A stretch of 42,739 nucleotides of DNA from Leptolyngbyaceae cyanobacterium CSU_1_3 (lineage in GTDB: Bacteria > Cyanobacteriota > Cyanobacteriia > Leptolyngbyales > Leptolyngbyaceae), in contig JAAUOZ010000025.1 of the NCBI GenBank assembly GCA_012034655.1, forward strand, positions 1 to 42,739, in the 5' to 3' direction. The notes beneath the pieces are model-generated. The model saw nothing but the letters and a program-made list of their open reading frames with translations, had not been told where the DNA came from and did not search any database. Shown in pieces: positions 26,674-37,817 of this stretch; within the stretch, counting starts at the first letter, position 1, and each line of letters starts with the position of its first letter. Both the position numbers and the translations under genes were made by a program.

Positions 26674-27816
26674 ATGCTAGAATTCAACCTTATTTTTCTC
26701 ATTGGTACAAATACACCGCGTCTTGCTCCTACTGCCCTGACAGAGGCGATCGATAGTATTGTGGTGACCTATCGAGAAACGGGGCGATCGGGGTTTCAGA
26801 TTGTCTTTCGAGTCGGACGGGCAAAACCTTCTGATGTCGAAGATGATCCTCTATTGCGCGGTTCTGAAGAACAACTGTTGGCTGCCTTTAATCGAGTCAT
26901 CGTCACCTTGACGATCAACCACCAGCCGAAGGTGCTATTAGATGGGATCGTTACCTATCACGAATATGCACCCAGTTTAGAACTGGGAGAATCGATTTTG
27001 ACCCTTACGGGTGAAGATGTCAGCGTCATGATGGACTTGGAGGAAAAGTCGATCGAGCATATAGAACTTGACGATCAAAGTATTGTGCAAACGCTGATTG
27101 CTAGCTACTCAAAGTATGGCCTAACCCCAAAGCTGACGGCTCCCCAGTGGGTCGAGCGCCCCTTAAAGACCGATCGTATTCCGGTGCAATTGGGGACTGA
27201 TTTAGCCTACATTCAAGAACTTGCAAGCCGTCATGGATTTGTGTTTTACATTATACCGGGGCCCACCGTTGGGCAAAATACTGCCTATTGGGGGCCACCC
27301 AATCGCAAGGCATCGCCCAGCAAGCCGCTCACCTTTAATATGGGATCGTTTACCAACTTGGAGTCGATTAACTTTCAGTATGATGCTCTGGCTGCAATCA
27401 AGGTGATGGGGCAGGTGCAAGATCGCAAAACCAATGCAATTCAGCCTGTGTCTAATTTGAGTAGCTCACGATCGCTGTTGTCGAGTGAGCCAGCTTTGAC
27501 GACTCAAGCTCACACGCGCACGGTGCAATTTCGCCAATCTGCGCGGCTCAGCAATCAGGCAACGGCCTATGGCCAAGCGATGGTCGATCGCGCGATCGCA
27601 GGGGTGGTGACAGCCCAAGGGGAATTAGATACCCTCACCTATGGCGGCTTACTTGAACATGGCGGGCTTGTCGATTTGAGGGGAGTCGGCTACACCTACG
27701 ATGGTCGCTATGTGGTCAACGAAGTCACCCACGAAATTCGGCAAGGAGAATATAAACAACGCTTTGTCATGACACGAGAAGGCTTAGGAACAACGGTTTC
27801 TAGTGTGAGTGTGTAA
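26674..27816 (+). CDS. Baseplate hub protein (gp27 / phage protein D-like)
   Basis: The 380-residue protein matches the first half of Pvc8-type proteins (gp27-like hub). Characteristic segments are LTLTGEDVSVMMDLEEK, IVQTLIASYSKYGLTP, LAYIQELASRHGFVFYI, and the C-terminal YGGLLEHGGLVDLRGVGYTYDG with VNEVTHEIRQGEYKQRF. It forms the trimeric hub that carries the spike. GAGGAG precedes ATG 26674. In some systems the hub and spike are one polypeptide; here they are separate genes ten bases apart. Confidence 0.88.
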   Translation: MLEFNLIFLIGTNTPRLAPTALTEAIDSIVVTYRETGRSGFQIVFRVGRAKPSDVEDDPLLRGSEEQLLAAFNRVIVTLTINHQPKVLLDGIVTYHEYAPSLELGESILTLTGEDVSVMMDLEEKSIEHIELDDQSIVQTLIASYSKYGLTPKLTAPQWVERPLKTDRIPVQLGTDLAYIQELASRHGFVFYIIPGPTVGQNTAYWGPPNRKASPSKPLTFNMGSFTNLESINFQYDALAAIKVMGQVQDRKTNAIQPVSNLSSSRSLLSSEPALTTQAHTRTVQFRQSARLSNQATAYGQAMVDRAIAGVVTAQGELDTLTYGGLLEHGGLVDLRGVGYTYDGRYVVNEVTHEIRQGEYKQRFVMTREGLGTTVSSVSV

Positions 27817-27826
27817 GGAGAAATTC

Positions 27827-28634
27827 ATGCCAGCATTCTTTGGTAAATATCGCGGTAAAGTTGCAGTGAACAAAGATCCCCAACATTTGGGACGAATTCA
27901 AGTCTCTGTTCCAGCTATTTTTGGGACAGGGCGACAAAGCTGGGCTATGCCTTGTACCCCATACGCAGGGAAAGATATTGGCTTCTTCACGATTCCGCCG
28001 GTGGGTAGTAATGTCTGGGTAGAGTTTGAAGGGGGCGATCCCGACTATCCGATCTGGGCGGGTTGCTTTTGGGGCGAAGATCAGTTGCCACAAGATGCCA
28101 GAGTAGAAGACCCTGACAAGGTTCAGGTGTTTAGAACGCCCTATGGCATTACCTTGACGCTCAGTAATCTGGGCGACAACAAGGGCGCGACACTGATTGT
28201 TGATAGCCCAACTGTGTCAAGAAAGTTAAAAATGATTTTTAATGCAGACGGCATCGAAATCAATAACAAAGATGAAACCACCATCAAAATCAAGGCAGAT
28301 ATTATTGAATTAAAAAATACGAGCCAACTCGACGATTACAATCTCGCAAAGCAATATAGAATCCAAGCAAACGAGCGTCAAAACTGACCTAACTGCAACC
28401 ACGATCGACCTGATCTGTAACCCTGCCACTGTTAAACTTTCGGCATCAGCCGGAATTGAGTTAAACAACACCCCTGCAAATGCTAAATTCAACGCTAGTG
28501 GAATTGAACTAAGTGCAACCGCTCCTCAAATTAAGATGACTCCCGCTCAGATTGAGATCAGCAATGTTGCTTCTAATATCAAACTATTGCCGGTGGGGGT
28601 GAATGTGAACAATGGGGCGCTGGAGGTGATCTAG
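27827..28634 (+). CDS. Spike protein (gp5/VgrG-like), split by one extra base
   Basis: AAGGAG lies six bases before ATG 27827. The N-terminal OB-fold region (GKYRGKVAVNKDPQHLGRIQ, then SWAMPCTPYAGKDIGFFTIP and GSNVWVEFEGGDPDYPIWAG) is typical of gp5-like spikes. The first frame stops at 28387. An extra base near 28328 hides the rest: from there the next frame reads NTSQ-STITISQSNIESKQTSV, then LTATTIDLICNPATVKLSAS with regular hydrophobic alternation (a beta-helical needle) and stops at 28634. The repaired protein is 268 residues. This spike carries the PAAR-like tip encoded next. Confidence 0.82.
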
Positions 28635-28758
28635 TGAATCGAGGAATGAGGGGTTGGCTGCACCATGTTGCGCCAGGTGGGTGAGTGTATAGATTAGATG
28701 ATCGGTTTTGAGGGTGAGTGTTGGTTCTGATTTAGTCATGTTTGGGGGTTGGCGATCG

Positions 28759-29082
28759 ATGCCTGGATTTCTACTTAATGTTGGGAGTACTGTGATGTGT
28801 GCCCACGGTGGGCAAGCAAAACCAACGATGCCTGTGCCACGGGTGCGGGCGATGGGTCTGCCTGTGACGGTGCAACCTCCGCCCTATGTGATTGCAGGTT
28901 GCCTGAATCCGCCGCCCCCTGGGGGTGTGGGGCCCTGTATCACGGGGGTATGGGTTCTGGCAGCGCTAAGGGTGCGGGCGATGGGGATGCCTGTATTGTT
29001 GCAAGATAGCCAGGGAATCTGTATGCCACCGGGCACACCGTTGACGGTCGTTCTCACTCAGATGCGCGTCAAGGGAATGTAG
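28759..29082 (+). CDS. PAAR-like spike tip protein
   Basis: This 107-residue protein starts with MPGFLLNVGSTVMCAHGGQA, the usual start of PAAR-like tips of injection systems (Pvc10), including CxH and later Cys residues that could bind metal (CLNPPPPGGVGPC, GICMPPGTPL). It sharpens the spike. ATG 28759 is chosen; the frame continues upstream to 28708 without family similarity. Confidence 0.85.
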   Translation: MPGFLLNVGSTVMCAHGGQAKPTMPVPRVRAMGLPVTVQPPPYVIAGCLNPPPPGGVGPCITGVWVLAALRVRAMGMPVLLQDSQGICMPPGTPLTVVLTQMRVKGM

Positions 29083-29084
29083 AA

Positions 29085-29456
29085 ATGGACATTGCCTACC
29101 CCTTTCGCATCAATCAATATGGACGAACGGCAGACACGCCCTCAGACGAACATATTCGGAATTTGATTGAACAAGTGCTGTTTACAATTCCGGGGGAGCG
29201 AGTCAATCGTCCTACCTTTGGTAGTAATATTCGCCAAATCATTTTTGCGCCCAACAGTAGCGAATTGGTGACTGCGACACAGTTTCTCTTGCAGGGGGCA
29301 CTAGAGCAGTGGTTGGGCAATGAAATTCAGGTGGAAGTGATTGAGGCGACGACGACGAGCAGCCTGAGTGAGGGAGATAGTGTGCAAGTGATTGTGCAAT
29401 ATGTCGTTCGTCAGACTCAGCAGCGTCAGGTTGTGCAGTTTACTCGCGAGGTTTGA
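29085..29456 (+). CDS. Baseplate wedge protein (gp25-like, Pvc9)
   Basis: The 123-residue protein is a clear gp25/W family member: IAYPFRINQYGRTA, DEHIRNLIEQVLFTIPGERV, PTFGSNIRQIIFAPNS and the conserved Glu-Arg of the gp25 lysozyme-like fold. It starts two bases after the PAAR stop codon, so translation is coupled. It helps to nucleate sheath attachment at the baseplate. Confidence 0.93.
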   Translation: MDIAYPFRINQYGRTADTPSDEHIRNLIEQVLFTIPGERVNRPTFGSNIRQIIFAPNSSELVTATQFLLQGALEQWLGNEIQVEVIEATTTSSLSEGDSVQVIVQYVVRQTQQRQVVQFTREV

Positions 29457-29457
29457 G

Positions 29458-31944
29458 ATGCCCACGCAGTTCGATCGTAACACTCAACGACAAACCGCCG
29501 TTCGGGCTATCAAAGGAGCCAACGGACGATCGATTTTAAATGGCATTGACTATATAGAAGTTGCCGCCGATCTGCGAACGCTCAATTTATATTTTATTCA
29601 TAACTTACCAGGGACGAATCAGCCTGTACCGTTTGGTGCTCCGGCGTTGAGTGCCGATAATATTTTGATTGAAGGAGGCACACGCATTCAATCGATTCAA
29701 GCTGAGTTTGCAGCCGCGATCGATAATCTCTTAACCGTGCGCGTCAACACTCCTGGAGATTTTTCGGTCTATACCCTACGCCTGGTGGATACGAATGATG
29801 CACACCAGCCTCCTGAAGGATTCGATTCTCAACTAGCCAGGGTTGAATTTGTTTTTAGAACCGAAGCACTGACGAATTTGAATCAGCAAGGCGATCGAGC
29901 CATTGCTACGGCTGCCCAAGCTCCACCGCCCATTGATTATCTGACTAAAGATTACGCCAGCTTTCGTCAATTGATGTTAAATCGTTTGGCGATTACAACA
30001 CCCCAGTGGCAAGAGCGCAATCCGGCTGACTTAGGCATTATGTTAGTAGAATTGTTGGCTTATACGGCGGATCATCTCAGCTATTACCAGGATGCAGTGG
30101 CCACTGAGTCCTATTTGGGCACGGCGCGAAAGCGAGTTTCGGTGTGTCGTCATGCTCGACTTCTAGATTATTTTGTACATAACGGACGCAATGCCCGCAC
30201 CTGGATCACGATCGCAATCGATGCAGATGCAGATGGAACTACGTTGTTAGGAGCCTCGATCGCCCTCAATCGTCCGGGAACCCAGTTTCTGACGCGCATC
30301 GGTAGCCAGTCTGATTTGTCGCCTATGGACTACGAAACAGTATTCAATTCGCGATCGCAATGCTTTGAAGCGATGCACGATCTCACTTTATATTCAGCAC
30401 AGAATGAAATTGAAATTTATCCCTGGGGATCACAGCACTATTGTTTGCCCAAGGGTGCAACTCAGGCCACCTTAAAAGATACAGGTGGACAACTCCGCCA
30501 ACAACTTCAACCGGGAATCGTCTTGATTTTTGAACAAGTGCGCGGCAGGCAAACCGGGAAGCTTGAGGATGCTGATCCGACTCGTCGCTATGCAGTCCGC
30601 CTCACTCGCGTTAGGGCCACTTTAGATCCCTTACAGCAAGAAGGCGCAATCACCCAAACTGAACCTGTGGCCAATCCGCAGAATTTAGTGACGATCGAAT
30701 GGCATCGGGCAGATGCATTGCCTGCTGAGTTTTGGGTGACGCAGGCTAGCGACAGAAAGACAATTGAGAATATCAGTGTGGTGCGTGGCAATGTGATGTT
30801 AGCCGATCACGGTCGCACGTTGCTCCTAGAACCATTAGACGAGGTGACTGAATCTGCGAGATATTGTCCTCGACTTAAATATGAACCTTTAACTTATCAG
30901 GCTCCGTCAGGGTTTGGCGATGTAGAACTCGTGAGCGCAACTGAACTTTTGCAGCAGGTTCATTTACACAATTTGCAACCCAGTATTCAACTGCAAGAGG
31001 TGGAGAATGCCGATCGCCGTTGGCAGCCCCGCACAGATTTGTTGAGCAGCGATCGCTTTGCCCGTGATTTTGTGGTCGAGATGGAAGAAGATGGGCGCGC
31101 CTACCTGCGATTTGGTGACAATCAGTTAGGCAGACAGCCAACGCCTAAAACGCAATTTCAAGCGACCTATCGCGTGGGCAATGGCAGCGCAGGCAATGTC
31201 GGAGCCGAAGCGATCGTGCATCTTTATCCACCGCAACGGGGCATTCGAGCGGTTCGCAATCCCTTGCCAGCGAGGGGAGGGGCTGAACCAGAATCACTGG
31301 ATCATGTCCGGTTTCAAGCGCCTCAAGCCTTTCGGGAGCGCCAGTGTGCGGTGACAGAAGCTGACTATGCTCAATTTGCTCAACGGTTTCCGGGAGTGCA
31401 AAGAGCCGTTGCAACTCGCCGTTGGACAGGGAGTTGGGAGACCATTTTTATTACCGTCGATCGCACAAACGGACAAGGGGTTGATGCCTCCTTTCGCCGC
31501 AATTTGTTGGCTTATTTAGAACAGTTTCGGTTAGCAGCCCATACCCTAGAGATTGATAATCCACGCTTTGTGCCCTTAGATCTGGCGTTGACGGTGCAGG
31601 TGAAGCCTGACTATTTTCGCCGCTCTGTGCAATTGCTATTGCAAGAAACCTTTAGCGATCGTGTGCAAACCAATGGTCAACTAGGGTTCTTTCATCCAGA
31701 GCTACAAACCTTTGCTCAACCGATTTATTTGAGTGAAATTGTGAAAACTGCTATGCAGGTTGCAGGTGTGTTGTCGGTGCAAGTGACGCGATTTCAACGA
31801 TTGTGGCAACTGCCCCAGGGAGAATTAGAGACTGGAAAATTAGTATTCGATCGCTTAGAGATTCCTGTGCTTAGAAACGATCCGAGCGCTCCGGAGGGCG
31901 GCAGAATCGCATTTGATCTGAAAGGAGGATTAGCATATGAGTGA
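29458..31944 (+). CDS. Baseplate J / gp6-like protein (Pvc11)
   Basis: This 828-residue wedge protein has the family sequence DYLTKDYASFRQLMLNRL, then NPADLGIMLVELLAYTADHL and YYQDAVATESYLGTARKRVS, and C-terminal YLRFGDNQLGRQPTPKTQFQ with RVGNGSAGNVGAEAI. It forms the baseplate wedge ring with the next protein. The start ATG 29458 lies one base after the gp25 stop. It overlaps the next gene start by eight bases (31937-31944), and no frame break is seen. Confidence 0.92.
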   Translation: MPTQFDRNTQRQTAVRAIKGANGRSILNGIDYIEVAADLRTLNLYFIHNLPGTNQPVPFGAPALSADNILIEGGTRIQSIQAEFAAAIDNLLTVRVNTPGDFSVYTLRLVDTNDAHQPPEGFDSQLARVEFVFRTEALTNLNQQGDRAIATAAQAPPPIDYLTKDYASFRQLMLNRLAITTPQWQERNPADLGIMLVELLAYTADHLSYYQDAVATESYLGTARKRVSVCRHARLLDYFVHNGRNARTWITIAIDADADGTTLLGASIALNRPGTQFLTRIGSQSDLSPMDYETVFNSRSQCFEAMHDLTLYSAQNEIEIYPWGSQHYCLPKGATQATLKDTGGQLRQQLQPGIVLIFEQVRGRQTGKLEDADPTRRYAVRLTRVRATLDPLQQEGAITQTEPVANPQNLVTIEWHRADALPAEFWVTQASDRKTIENISVVRGNVMLADHGRTLLLEPLDEVTESARYCPRLKYEPLTYQAPSGFGDVELVSATELLQQVHLHNLQPSIQLQEVENADRRWQPRTDLLSSDRFARDFVVEMEEDGRAYLRFGDNQLGRQPTPKTQFQATYRVGNGSAGNVGAEAIVHLYPPQRGIRAVRNPLPARGGAEPESLDHVRFQAPQAFRERQCAVTEADYAQFAQRFPGVQRAVATRRWTGSWETIFITVDRTNGQGVDASFRRNLLAYLEQFRLAAHTLEIDNPRFVPLDLALTVQVKPDYFRRSVQLLLQETFSDRVQTNGQLGFFHPELQTFAQPIYLSEIVKTAMQVAGVLSVQVTRFQRLWQLPQGELETGKLVFDRLEIPVLRNDPSAPEGGRIAFDLKGGLAYE

Positions 31945-34900
31945 TGCTATGAATGACTCTATCAATGCTCAGTCCTTGGTAATCTCGAACCCCCCCGGAC
32001 TTGCAGCTTTAGCCTACCGAATCAGCGACTATCACACGACAAAACAAAGGCTGCTAGAGTCGCTCTATGTTCAACTCATTCCCGATGGGCCAACATTGGC
32101 CACCCTCAGGACCCGTGATGCAGATGATTTAACGATCGCGTTAATTGATGCTTGGTCAATGGTGATCGATGTATTGACGTTTTATCAAGAACGCATTGCT
32201 AATGAAGGCTATTGGCGTACTGCAACCGAGCGGCGATCGCTGCTTGAATTAGCCCGCACTATTGGCTGTGAATTAGACCCCGGTGTTGCTGCCAGCACCT
32301 ATCTCAGCTTCTCTGTTGAAACAACTCCCACAGCCCCAAAAGTTGTCACCATTCCCCAGGGGGCTGCGATCGCCAGCATCCCTGGGGAAAATGAACAATC
32401 GCAAATCTTCGAGACTAGTGAGCCGCTGATTGCGCGAGTCGATTGGAATGCGCTCACACCACGCCTATCGCGATCGCAGGTGATTACACCGCAAACCCAT
32501 CAACTCTACCTGCAAGGTATAAACTCTCAGTTGCAGATTGGCGATCGTGTTCTGCTCATTGATGAACCAGTGACGGGCGAACCGCTAGAGTATCAATATT
32601 TGCTGAAGTTAACGGCTGTTGATGTCATTCCCGAAATGCAGCAAACCCTCGTCACTTGGGAGTTTCAGCAATTAGGCATAAGGTCTCTGCGTGCTCCGCG
32701 TTTGTTTGCATTTCGCCAACGAGTTGCCTTGTTTGGCAATAGTGCCCCCAAGTGGGAGACGTTGCCGGATGAACTAAAGCGCAACTACAGTGCAATGCAA
32801 GGTGGCTGCTTTCGTCTATTGTTGTCTAACAATAGTGCATTAAATAATAGTGCATTAAATAATAGTGCATTAAACGACAATTCACATTGGGTTGCAGCCA
32901 ACACCGGATTGCCAACCATTGATATTTGGTGTCTGTCTGCTTCAGAGAAAGCGCTCTTTGCGGGAACATCTAATCGGGGGATCTATCGTTCGCTCGATCT
33001 CGGTATTTCCTGGCAACCTTCGACGATCGGACTCTCGAACTTGGCGATTACTGCCCTGTATTATCACTCAGGCTCAGTGTTTGCGGGCAGTCCGGGGGGG
33101 CGGCGTGTTTCGATCCAAGGATGAAGGCGAAACCTGGACTGCGATCGGAACGGGTAGCATCCGCGTTCAATCTACGGCAACAGAACAGCTAGAAACCGTG
33201 AATACAGGTGTGCCAAATACGGTTGTGCGCGCACTGTTAATGTACACGGCAGATGTAGGATTAGGAACGGGAATGTTAGTGAGTGCGGAAGTAGTAAGGT
33301 TTGCAGAATCGAGCATTCAAGGCAATCAGACTCGATTTAGATCGGAACTCGTAGCAGGTGAAGAAATCACGATCGCAGGACAAACACGAACGATCACAGA
33401 AATTACCTCAGATACAGAACTAAAAGTTACACCTTCGATTGCTAATTTAAATAACCCAACTAGCTTTGCAATACCGCAGCGTCACTTTTTATTCATCGGT
33501 ACAGACAATGGTGTCTATCGTTCCTTTGATCAAGGACAGAACTGGTATGCCCAAGGATTAGCAACGGCATCGGTTCGTGCTCTACTTCAGGTAGTTGTTC
33601 AGCAAAAAGCCACGGGAACCCTTCGCTCTGATTCACAGGAATTGACGAAAGTTAAAGGGGAAGGAACTCAATTTGTCGATCGATCTAATGTCGGTCAAGT
33701 AATTATAATTGAGCAAGAAATTGAATCGAAAATTTCTGGACAGCAACCCACTAAAATTCTTACTACTCATACGATTGTTGCCATCGAAGCGCAGGAGAAT
33801 CAGCAAACTCTCACGATCGCTCCTGCCCTAGTCGCCACCCTAAAAAAACCAGAGTTTGATACGCTCACAATCTATCTCTACGCCGGGACTGATCAAGGTG
33901 TCTTTTGCTCAACCGATCATGGCGCTCATTGGCAACTCAAAAATCAGAACCTACCTCAAAATATTACTTGTCTTGCTGCCCTGACTCTCAATGGGGTAAC
34001 GTCGCTCTTTGCTGGAACCAACGACGCAGGAGTGTATCGATCGCAAAATCAAGGCGATGCCTGGCAGCGTATTTGGAGTGCATCGACTCAAGAGATCACA
34101 TCGCTAGTCGTGAGAGGAACGTCTTTGTTTGCTGGAACGATCGATAAGCTCGGCGGTAAAGTTTTTGTGTCGCATGATGCGGGCGATCGCTGGGAAGAAA
34201 TTGATCCAGGGACGATCTCAACAGATGTTACATCGCTGACAGTTTTGCAAGACACCTTGTTTGCAGGAACACGATTTGCTGGATTTGCAGATGCAGATTG
34301 GCCGCGATCGGGGCAGCGTTTTGTGCCTGGAATCGTCCCCAATCTAAATTCTCGATTTGTTGATCTAGATGCTGTCTACCCGCAAATTTTGCCCCACAGT
34401 TGGCTCGTCTGCTTAAATCAAGAACAGTTTCAGCCCTTGCAGGTCGCGAGTGCAACCACTGCCCTGATGCGGGGATTTACATTGGAGTCGCAGGTGAGCC
34501 GCATTGCACTACAAACGCCTGCCACCTTCAACAATATCTATCCTCCTCAAACGACGATCGTGCTTGCCAATAGCGAACTGCTTGCACTTGCAGATCTACC
34601 CCTAGACTTAAACCACAGCGATCGTTCAGAGCCGTTTCAAGACCCGATCGGACACAATTCTGTCTATCTCAGTCAATTTGTGCAGGGGCTACAAGCGGGG
34701 CAAAAGCTGATTATTACTGGCAAGCATCCCCGTGTGCAAGTCAAACAAGTAGGCGGGTTGTTTCGGTGGCATCAGACTAGCAATCATTGGCAACATTACA
34801 ATCAGGGTTTAACCAGTTTGGGCGTTTTGTCTCTGGCGGCTACGTCGCAGGGTCACTACTTTGTAGGCACAGAACAAGGACTGTTTCGATCGTCCAATCA

Positions 34901-37817
34901 GCAGCGCTGGGAGTTGATCGACATCGATCGCCAACCCCAAACAGGCATCCCTGCCAATCTCCCAGTTTCAGTGTTGCACACAGTTCCAGAACAACATTCC
35001 CTTCCAGAAACGCTGTTTGCAGGCACAGAAGCGGGTCTTTTGCGTTCTCGTGATCAGGGCAAAACCTGGCAAACGATCGCTGACTTCACTCCCGTTCGAG
35101 CGATCGTCCACAATGATGCAGGCACGCTATTTCTTGCTACCGAAACCAGTATTTTTCGGTCGAGCGATCAAGGTGAAACTTGGGTGGCTATCGATCGTGA
35201 TTTGTTGGCCATTCAGGTGCAATCTTTGGCGGTCAATCGTTCGGGTTATCTGTTTGCAGGAACCATCAAGCATGGTATTTTTCGGTCTGCAAACGAGGGC
35301 GAAACCTGGGAAGAAGTGGGCTACTCTGGCAAGTCAGGAATCGGCGCGATCGCTAGCACAGATAAGATTGTGGTGGGCACTGGCACGCTGTTTAGTGAAC
35401 AACTCAAGTCGGGCGATCTGCTAATTGCGATGGGGCAAACACGAAGAATCGTTGCACTTGATGCCAATTATCCCAACACAAGACTTTCGATCGAGTCCCC
35501 GTTTAGTCTGTCTGGCTTACCCGATGGTACTCCCTTTACCCTAAGCACCGGCCTCACAAACCTCAATGTCACGGCTCTAACAACCTACGATCGATTGGGG
35601 ACAGGAATAATTTTTAGTGATGATGTAACCGTAAGAGGTAATAACACTGACTTTCTGCGAGAATTAAAAATTGGCGACGCAATTACTGCGAATGCTCAGA
35701 CAAGAATCGTTGTTGATATTATTTCTAGCAATGCTTGCGTGATTGATGCTGTGTTTGATTCAAACATTGTGTCTCAACCTTTTACGATACCTATTGTTTT
35801 TGCGGGCACTGCTGGAGGTGGTGTCTTTCGATCGCAAAATAATGGCAACCGATGGCACGCTGTCAATCAAGGGCTAGAAACCTTTGGAATTACAAACTTA
35901 ATTGCCTATGAACATCCGGGTGTTGGGCGTATTAACTTTTCTGAAACCACAATTACAATCACCCATCATTACGCTGAAACGATCAATATTCGTAAAGGAT
36001 CGGCAATCACAATCGGTAATGAAACTAGAATCGCAACAACAGATCCCAATGATCGGGTATCTGAGGAGCAGATGATCACTAGAGAGTTGACGATCGATGC
36101 TGCATTTAGTACCGAGATTAGTACATCCGAACCTCAGACTGACACGACTCAAACCTCTTACACGATTCAAACTTTAGTAGCAGGAACTAACAATAGCGGG
36201 CTTTTCTACTCGCTCGATCAAGGCGAAACCTGGATCAACGATCGATCTGGCATCACAAACACAGCTATTCGAGCTATTCTGCCGCCTCGCACACCACAGA
36301 CCGACTTTCTGATCGGGGGTGTAGGCGTTCTGCTTAGCCCAGACAAACGCTCTTACAGACTGCTAAGGCCCAACGACTCCCTACAGGTGCTAACTCGTCC
36401 TCGTTTCACGCCTCATGCCCTCGATTGGCATCTCCTCAACATCAACAAGTTTGCAGGCATTCTGACCACGACCCGTTCAGATCATTCTACTAATAGTTTT
36501 GCGAATAATCTTGATCTGCAACCCGCCGCCGCAGACGATGAATTTGTCAGTGAATTAGTCACTCTTCTTGCTCCTCCCACCGATCAACAAACACCGATTC
36601 TCGTTTTTCAGGAACCTCTGCAACACTGCTACGATCCTGCGACTGTCAGCATTTATGCGAATGTGGTCGCTGCAACGCATGGAGAAACGATCGCCGACAA
36701 TATAGAGGTTTTAGGAAGTGGTGATGGCAACCTTGCAAACCAAAGTTTCTGGCTCAAAAAAACACCGCTCACTTATGTTTTGCGGTCTAGTTCTCAATTT
36801 AGTTCTCAATTTAGTTCTCAATTTAGTTCTCAATTTAGTTCTCAATTTAGTTCTCAATTTAGCTCTCGATTCAGCGTGGGCAGCACCAATACTTTAAGTG
36901 TCCGCGTCAATGACTTGTTATGGCACGAAGTTCCTGCTCTATATAACTTGAAGCCCGATGATCAAGTTTATAGTGTAAAAATCGACGATGATGGCACAAC
37001 GAGTATTACGTTTGGAGATGGTATTAATGGATCTCGTTTGCCGAGTGGAATTGACAATGTAGTTGCAACATACCGTAGTGGAATCGGTTTAAGTGGCAAT
37101 GTTGCGGCCGACAAACTAAGCTTACTAAAAATTCGACCGCTCGGCCTCCAGGGTGTAACAAATCCCCTACCTGCAAGTGGTGCAGCCAATCCTGAAACCC
37201 GCGATCGCATTCGAGAGCGGGGCCCCCTCACGATTCGCACCCTCGATCGCATTGTTTCTCTACAAGACTTTGAAGATTTCACCCGTACATTTCCTGGCAT
37301 TGGCAAAGCCCAGGCGGTTGCTCTCTGGTCTGCCCAAACTCAAACCATTCATCTGACTATTGCAGGCAGTGAAGGGGCAAGCGTCCCAGGGGATTCTGCC
37401 CTCTACCAAAGCTTAGTGCAAGCGATCGAACAAGTGCGTGATCCCTATCAACCGCCGCCTATCATTGCTTCCTATGAACGCTTGGAGTTTCACCTAGAAG
37501 CCACTCTATTGATCGATTCGCGCTATCAACCTGACTTGGTACAAGCTGAAGTTGAAACCAAATTGCAACAGACGTTTGCCTTTGTCGATCGCCACTTTGG
37601 GCAAAACGTGACGGCAGCAGAAGCGATCTCGCTCATGCAATCAATCCCAGGGGTGATCGCAGTTGATTTAGATGCCCTCTATCGCGTGGATGCTCCCAAA
37701 ACCTTAGAACAATGCCTGACTGCTGACCTCGCCGCGTGGAACCCTGATACATACTTTACTGCCGCCCAATTGCTTCTCTTGCACACCGCAACTCTTACGA
37801 TCGTCCCCTTGCTATGA
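31937..37817 (+). CDS. Second baseplate J-like protein (Pvc12) with inserted Asp-box propeller, frameshifted at a G7 run
   Basis: GGAGG precedes ATG 31937. The N-terminal 290 residues are J-like (DAWSMVIDVLTFYQERIANE). About a dozen Asp-box units follow (pattern LFAGT-xx-GVFRSxDxGETW), mixed with five modules of the type GTGxLF-xx-LxxGDxI-xx-GQTRxI. The C-terminal 430 residues return to J-like sequence (LSGNVAADKLSLLKIRPLGL, LQDFEDFTRTFPGIGKAQAV). An extra G in the G7 run at 33094-33100 splits the frame: the first part ends at 33124, the second runs to 37817. With six Gs the junction reads FAGSPGGGVFRSKDEGETW and the protein has 1959 residues. The insert has internal repeats at 32831-32875 and 36789-36872. 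Confidence 0.85.
32831..32875. repeat. 15-bp tandem repeat encoding NSALN
   Basis: AATAGTGCATTAAAT occurs at 32831-32845, 32846-32860 and 32861-32875 (last base changed). It is in frame within the second J-like protein, just before the first Asp-box unit. Confidence 0.85.
36789..36872. repeat. 12-bp tandem repeat encoding SSQF
   Basis: AGTTCTCAATTT is present six times in exact copies (36789-36860), with a degenerate seventh (36861-36872, SSRF). It is in frame and lies near the junction between the propeller insert and the C-terminal J-like part, acting as a flexible Ser/Gln linker. Confidence 0.9.

Noticed and set aside
28310-28492. Minus-strand frame over the spike's end
   Set aside because: The plus strand explains the sequence better as the needle of the spike in a shifted frame.
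36789-36872. CRISPR-like array
   Set aside because: The copies are directly adjacent without spacers and are translated; no cas genes are near.
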